This document shows positions 61,432 to 64,000 of a stretch of 64,000 nucleotides of DNA, one piece after another (the stretch's first letter is position 1; each line of letters opens with the position of its first letter). The notes beneath the pieces were generated by a model, which saw only the letters and a program-made list of their open reading frames with translations, was not told the DNA's origin and ran no database searches. The translations under genes and the position numbers were made by a program. This DNA comes from Campylobacter peloridis LMG 23910 (GTDB lineage: Bacteria > Campylobacterota > Campylobacteria > Campylobacterales > Campylobacteraceae). Where the stretch lies: the NCBI RefSeq assembly GCF_000816785.1, contig NZ_CP007766.1:372001-436000 (forward strand). Reading direction: 5' to 3'.

Positions 61432-62985
61432 CTATTTGCTATTTTTAATAAAAACATGAGTTTTAAAAAAAGTTATCTCACCCTTTATATTAATATTAAA
61501 TTCCAAAGGAATAAAAATCAAAGATGAGCCATTGTTAAGTTTGTAGTTTAATTGAGAATTTTTCTGATAATTTTTTAAGATTTTGTCAAAATTTTCAAGC
61601 TTTAAAAGTTCTTTTTCTTGAAGTAAAAAATACAAGGTATTATTATCAATCCTCATAAAATATTTAAAGTCACTTGTATTAGCAATAAAATCAAATAATA
61701 CTTCATCATAATTGTCTTTTAATTTATGGTATTTTGGATGAAATTTTTTGGACATATTGTGAAATTCTATCTTTTGTGGTTTTAAATGAGTTAAGTTATA
61801 AGTTTTTAAAAAATCATCAAAACTATAGTTGTTGTTGTAATTTTTATCAAGATCATGCAAGGTGTTTTTGATATTTTTGATTTGATTGTAATATTGTTTG
61901 CTTTGAGTGTAGTTAAGATCTAAAGAGTATATAGAGTTTTCTATTTTTTGCAGTTGGTATTTTTGTGAAAAAATAGTGATATGATTTGCAAAAAATCCTA
62001 AAAATAGTGCCATAAGTGCAAGTAGATAAAAAGAAAATTTTAATGCTATTTTTTGCCTAAATACACTTAGATAATTTGCAATCAAAAGCCATAAATTTAA
62101 AGTCAATACAGCCAAACGCTCAGGTGTGAAGCCATATTGTATAATTCTAACTATAATGGCATAAAATACAAAAATATTTAACGATAATAACACAATAAAA
62201 AAGGCATAGAGTAATGATTTTTTGATTTTATAAAAAGATAAATTTATCCAAAGATTAATTAATAAAAAAATACCAAACCAAAGGCATAAATGAACTATAC
62301 TAAGACTTTCTAAAAGATTAAATAACACTCCTAAACCATAAGCAAAAAGCATGATTATATATAAAATACTAAAAGTATTTAGTATAAAAATAAAAATTTT
62401 ATTAAAAGAATAAGAAGTAAATTTGCCAAGCAAAAATAAAGAAAAAATTCCAGCACTAAAAAGCCATAATGATAAAACATGAGAATTTAATTTACTAGAA
62501 GAAATATCAAATAAAAAATTAAACGAACCATAAAATATAGCCAAAAATATACCAAAAATCAGCCAAAAACTTACACTAAAAGAAAGGGCTGCTAAAAAAT
62601 GATGAAAATAATTAAAATCATATAATTTTCTTGCACATACTAAAGCTATGAGTGTCAGTGCTAAAGATACATAAAGAGTATTTTGAGTGTAAAATAGCAA
62701 ATAATCTTCATCTTGTTTGAAAATAAAATGCAAAATTATATAGAAAGTTAGCCCAAAAAATAAAATCCAAAAATTTGTTATACTTTTATAAGTCTGTGTT
62801 AAATTTTCTTTTGCTTTAAAAAATGTTTCACAAAAAATAACAAAAAGAGTTAAAAATAAAAAATCGCTACATTGATATAAATTATGAAAAAATGCTATAA
62901 AAAACCAAAAAAATAAATAAAAAATAACTCCAAGTGGATGATGTAATAAAGCTATATAGCTAGAATTAATAAATTTTTTAAACAT
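61432..62985 (-). CDS. DUF4153/DUF4173-like polytopic membrane protein
   Basis: A 517-residue protein with roughly 11 hydrophobic segments in the first 360 residues and a soluble C-terminal domain of about 150 residues. The segment IVRIIQYGFTPERLAVLTLNLW resembles the R-x-YG-x-T-x-x-R block of DUF4153/DUF4173 membrane proteins. The function of these families is not known to me. Its start overlaps the HIT-like gene by 8 nt. A 52-nt intergenic gap without clear structure separates it from the convergent TPR gene. The call is tentative. Confidence 0.5.
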   Translation of the reverse strand: MFKKFINSSYIALLHHPLGVIFYLFFWFFIAFFHNLYQCSDFLFLTLFVIFCETFFKAKENLTQTYKSITNFWILFFGLTFYIILHFIFKQDEDYLLFYTQNTLYVSLALTLIALVCARKLYDFNYFHHFLAALSFSVSFWLIFGIFLAIFYGSFNFLFDISSSKLNSHVLSLWLFSAGIFSLFLLGKFTSYSFNKIFIFILNTFSILYIIMLFAYGLGVLFNLLESLSIVHLCLWFGIFLLINLWINLSFYKIKKSLLYAFFIVLLSLNIFVFYAIIVRIIQYGFTPERLAVLTLNLWLLIANYLSVFRQKIALKFSFYLLALMALFLGFFANHITIFSQKYQLQKIENSIYSLDLNYTQSKQYYNQIKNIKNTLHDLDKNYNNNYSFDDFLKTYNLTHLKPQKIEFHNMSKKFHPKYHKLKDNYDEVLFDFIANTSDFKYFMRIDNNTLYFLLQEKELLKLENFDKILKNYQKNSQLNYKLNNGSSLIFIPLEFNINIKGEITFFKTHVFIKNSK

Positions 62986-63352
62986 AAATATTTTTTATTT
63001 TTTTAAGTAAAATTGATACAAATCCTTCAAAATCAGGTAAATTTAAATCTTTAATTTCTCTTTGTTGCTTTCCCCATATACATTCTGGAAAAAATGCATC
63101 TTCTTTAAAGCGCGCCATAACATGAAAATGCACTTTTGGGACATAGTTTGCAAAGGAAGCTATGTTGATTTTTTCTGGTTTGTAGTATTCTTTAAGGCTT
63201 AATTCGCAAGCTAAAACATACTGAAAAAGCATATTTTGTAAAAAAGCTGGACAATCACTTAATTCTTTGTAATTTTCTTTAGTAAAAATTTTTACCCAAG
63301 GAATTTGAGAATTTTCTTTTTCTATAAACAAATAATCATTTTCATAAATCAT
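62978..63352 (-). CDS. HIT-family-like protein
   Basis: A 124-residue protein with the HIT-type motif VPKVHFHVMARF (residues ~76-87, His-x-His with hydrophobic spacing; the leading His of the classical triad is replaced by Lys). The N-terminal MIYENDYLFIEKENSQIPWVKIF fits the HIT fold, which binds nucleotides and acts as a nucleotidyl hydrolase or transferase. With the altered first His, catalysis is uncertain. Its end overlaps the membrane protein by 8 nt. It is the second gene after fumC on this strand, with a terminator between. Confidence 0.7.
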   Translation of the reverse strand: MIYENDYLFIEKENSQIPWVKIFTKENYKELSDCPAFLQNMLFQYVLACELSLKEYYKPEKINIASFANYVPKVHFHVMARFKEDAFFPECIWGKQQREIKDLNLPDFEGFVSILLKKIKNIYV

Positions 63353-63364
63353 ATTAACTCTTAA

Positions 63365-63392
63365 AAAAGACTAGGATTATTCCTAGTCTTTT
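63365..63392 (-). terminator. Terminator after fumC
   Basis: A perfect 12-bp stem AAAAGACTAGGA / TCCTAGTCTTTT with TTAT loop, 2 nt downstream of the fumC stop, followed by a T tract on the minus strand. Confidence 0.85.
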
Positions 63393-63394
63393 GA

Positions 63395-64000
63395 TTATTT
63401 TTTTGGTCCTATCATTTTTGTAGGATCTACAAATTTAGCAAAATCTTCCTCACTTACTAAACCAAGTTCCATAGCACTTTCTTTTAAAGAAATGCCTTTT
63501 TTGTGAGCATTTTTTGCTACTTTAGCTGCATTTTCATAGCCAATGTGCGGATTTAATGCAGTTACTAGCATTAAAGAATTATGTAAATTATAATCAATTT
63601 TTTCTTTATTTGGCTCTATGCCTACTGCACAATGGATATTAAATGAATGCATAGCATCAGCTAGCAAATCAAGACTTTGTAAGAAATTATAAATAATCAC
63701 AGGTTTAAAAACATTAAGCTCAAAATTTCCTTGACTTGCACCAATTCCAATAGCCGCGTCATTTCCCATAACTTGCACTGCAACCATAGTTAAAGCTTCA
63801 CACTGAGTAGGATTAACCTTACCTGGCATGATAGAACTTCCTGGTTCATTCTCAGGTATGTTTAACTCCCCAAGACCACATCTTGGGCCACTTGCTAGCC
63901 ATCTAATATCATTTGCTATTTTCATTAAATTCGCAGCCAAACCTTTCATAGCTCCATGAGTAAAATTAATCGCATCATGGCTTGTTAGAGCATGGAATTT
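63395..64000 (-). CDS. fumC: Class II fumarase FumC, C-terminal part (5' end outside window)
   Basis: About 201 residues are visible; the frame stays open to the window edge, so the gene starts beyond 64000. The signature [20 protein letters not shown] (catalytic Ser loop of the fumarase/aspartase superfamily) is present. So are [44 protein letters not shown] before it and a C-terminal FumC domain ([21 protein letters not shown]). It hydrates fumarate to malate in the TCA cycle. The C-terminal domain and the RCGLGEL segment favour fumarase over aspartase, though class II members are similar. Confidence 0.92.
   Translation of the reverse strand, partial: KFHALTSHDAINFTHGAMKGLAANLMKIANDIRWLASGPRCGLGELNIPENEPGSSIMPGKVNPTQCEALTMVAVQVMGNDAAIGIGASQGNFELNVFKPVIIYNFLQSLDLLADAMHSFNIHCAVGIEPNKEKIDYNLHNSLMLVTALNPHIGYENAAKVAKNAHKKGISLKESAMELGLVSEEDFAKFVDPTKMIGPKK

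Overview
The window is low-GC chromosomal DNA of an epsilonproteobacterium, almost certainly a Campylobacter. Markers for this are a cadF adhesin gene beside rplM-rpsI, a cts-type transformation cluster, a ccoNOQP oxidase operon, a single-chain pyruvate oxidoreductase, a selenocysteine tRNA before purA, and sigma54/sigma28-type flagellar promoters. The 329-residue CadF and several departures from the gene order I remember for C. jejuni suggest the C. lari group; that placement is inference.

Layout. 1-3566: end of putA, then putP (proline use). 3705-12068: tRNA-Sec, purA, a FliJ-like/MotE-like pair, DUF507, carA, a DsbD_2/TauE-like membrane protein, and the cbb3 oxidase operon ccoNOQP with a DUF4006 gene and a 33-residue membrane peptide. 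12065-18286: a periplasmic protein, a FixH-like protein, and the AddB and AddA recombination nuclease subunits. 18289-28203: a ten-kilobase accessory block (below). 28383-39477: rplM, rpsI, a probable small RNA, cadF, a HAD phosphatase, nifJ/por and the transformation genes (secretin, ATPase, inner-membrane protein). 39474-46752: on the minus strand, a TauE-type permease, a TIGR02757 protein, flgK, flgN, flgM, flgJ, flgI, a methyltransferase and small proteins. 47498-51012: thiL, truD, and a DUF2325-unknown-flavodoxin operon. 51048-58047: minus-strand YhbP-like, EI24-like, dut, a sigma28-type gene, and gapA-pgk-tpiA with an orphan hydrogenase small subunit. 58107-61379: nadD, rsfS and a large TPR protein. 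The window ends with a membrane protein, a HIT-like protein and the 3' part of fumC.

The part most worth attention is 18289-28203, between addA and rplM, two genes I remember as adjacent in C. jejuni. It holds a DUF2779 Cas4-like/DEDD-exonuclease fusion, a DUF262-DUF1524 GmrSD/BrxU-type protein, a tandem AAA ATPase overlapped by a 28-residue membrane peptide, an operon of an unknown protein, a compact agmatine/peptidylarginine-deiminase-family enzyme and an HNH protein, a divergent PD-(D/E)XK nuclease, and a WYL-domain regulator. Three promoters in this block carry the same palindrome, TAGAC-N7-GTCTA, exactly 11 nt upstream of a TATAAT/TATGAT -10 box, and a fourth carries a decayed copy. That points to shared control of a candidate anti-phage or DNA-damage island whose combination of parts I do not recognise.

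All domain calls come from reading motifs. No database search was run. Statements about C. jejuni gene order are from memory.
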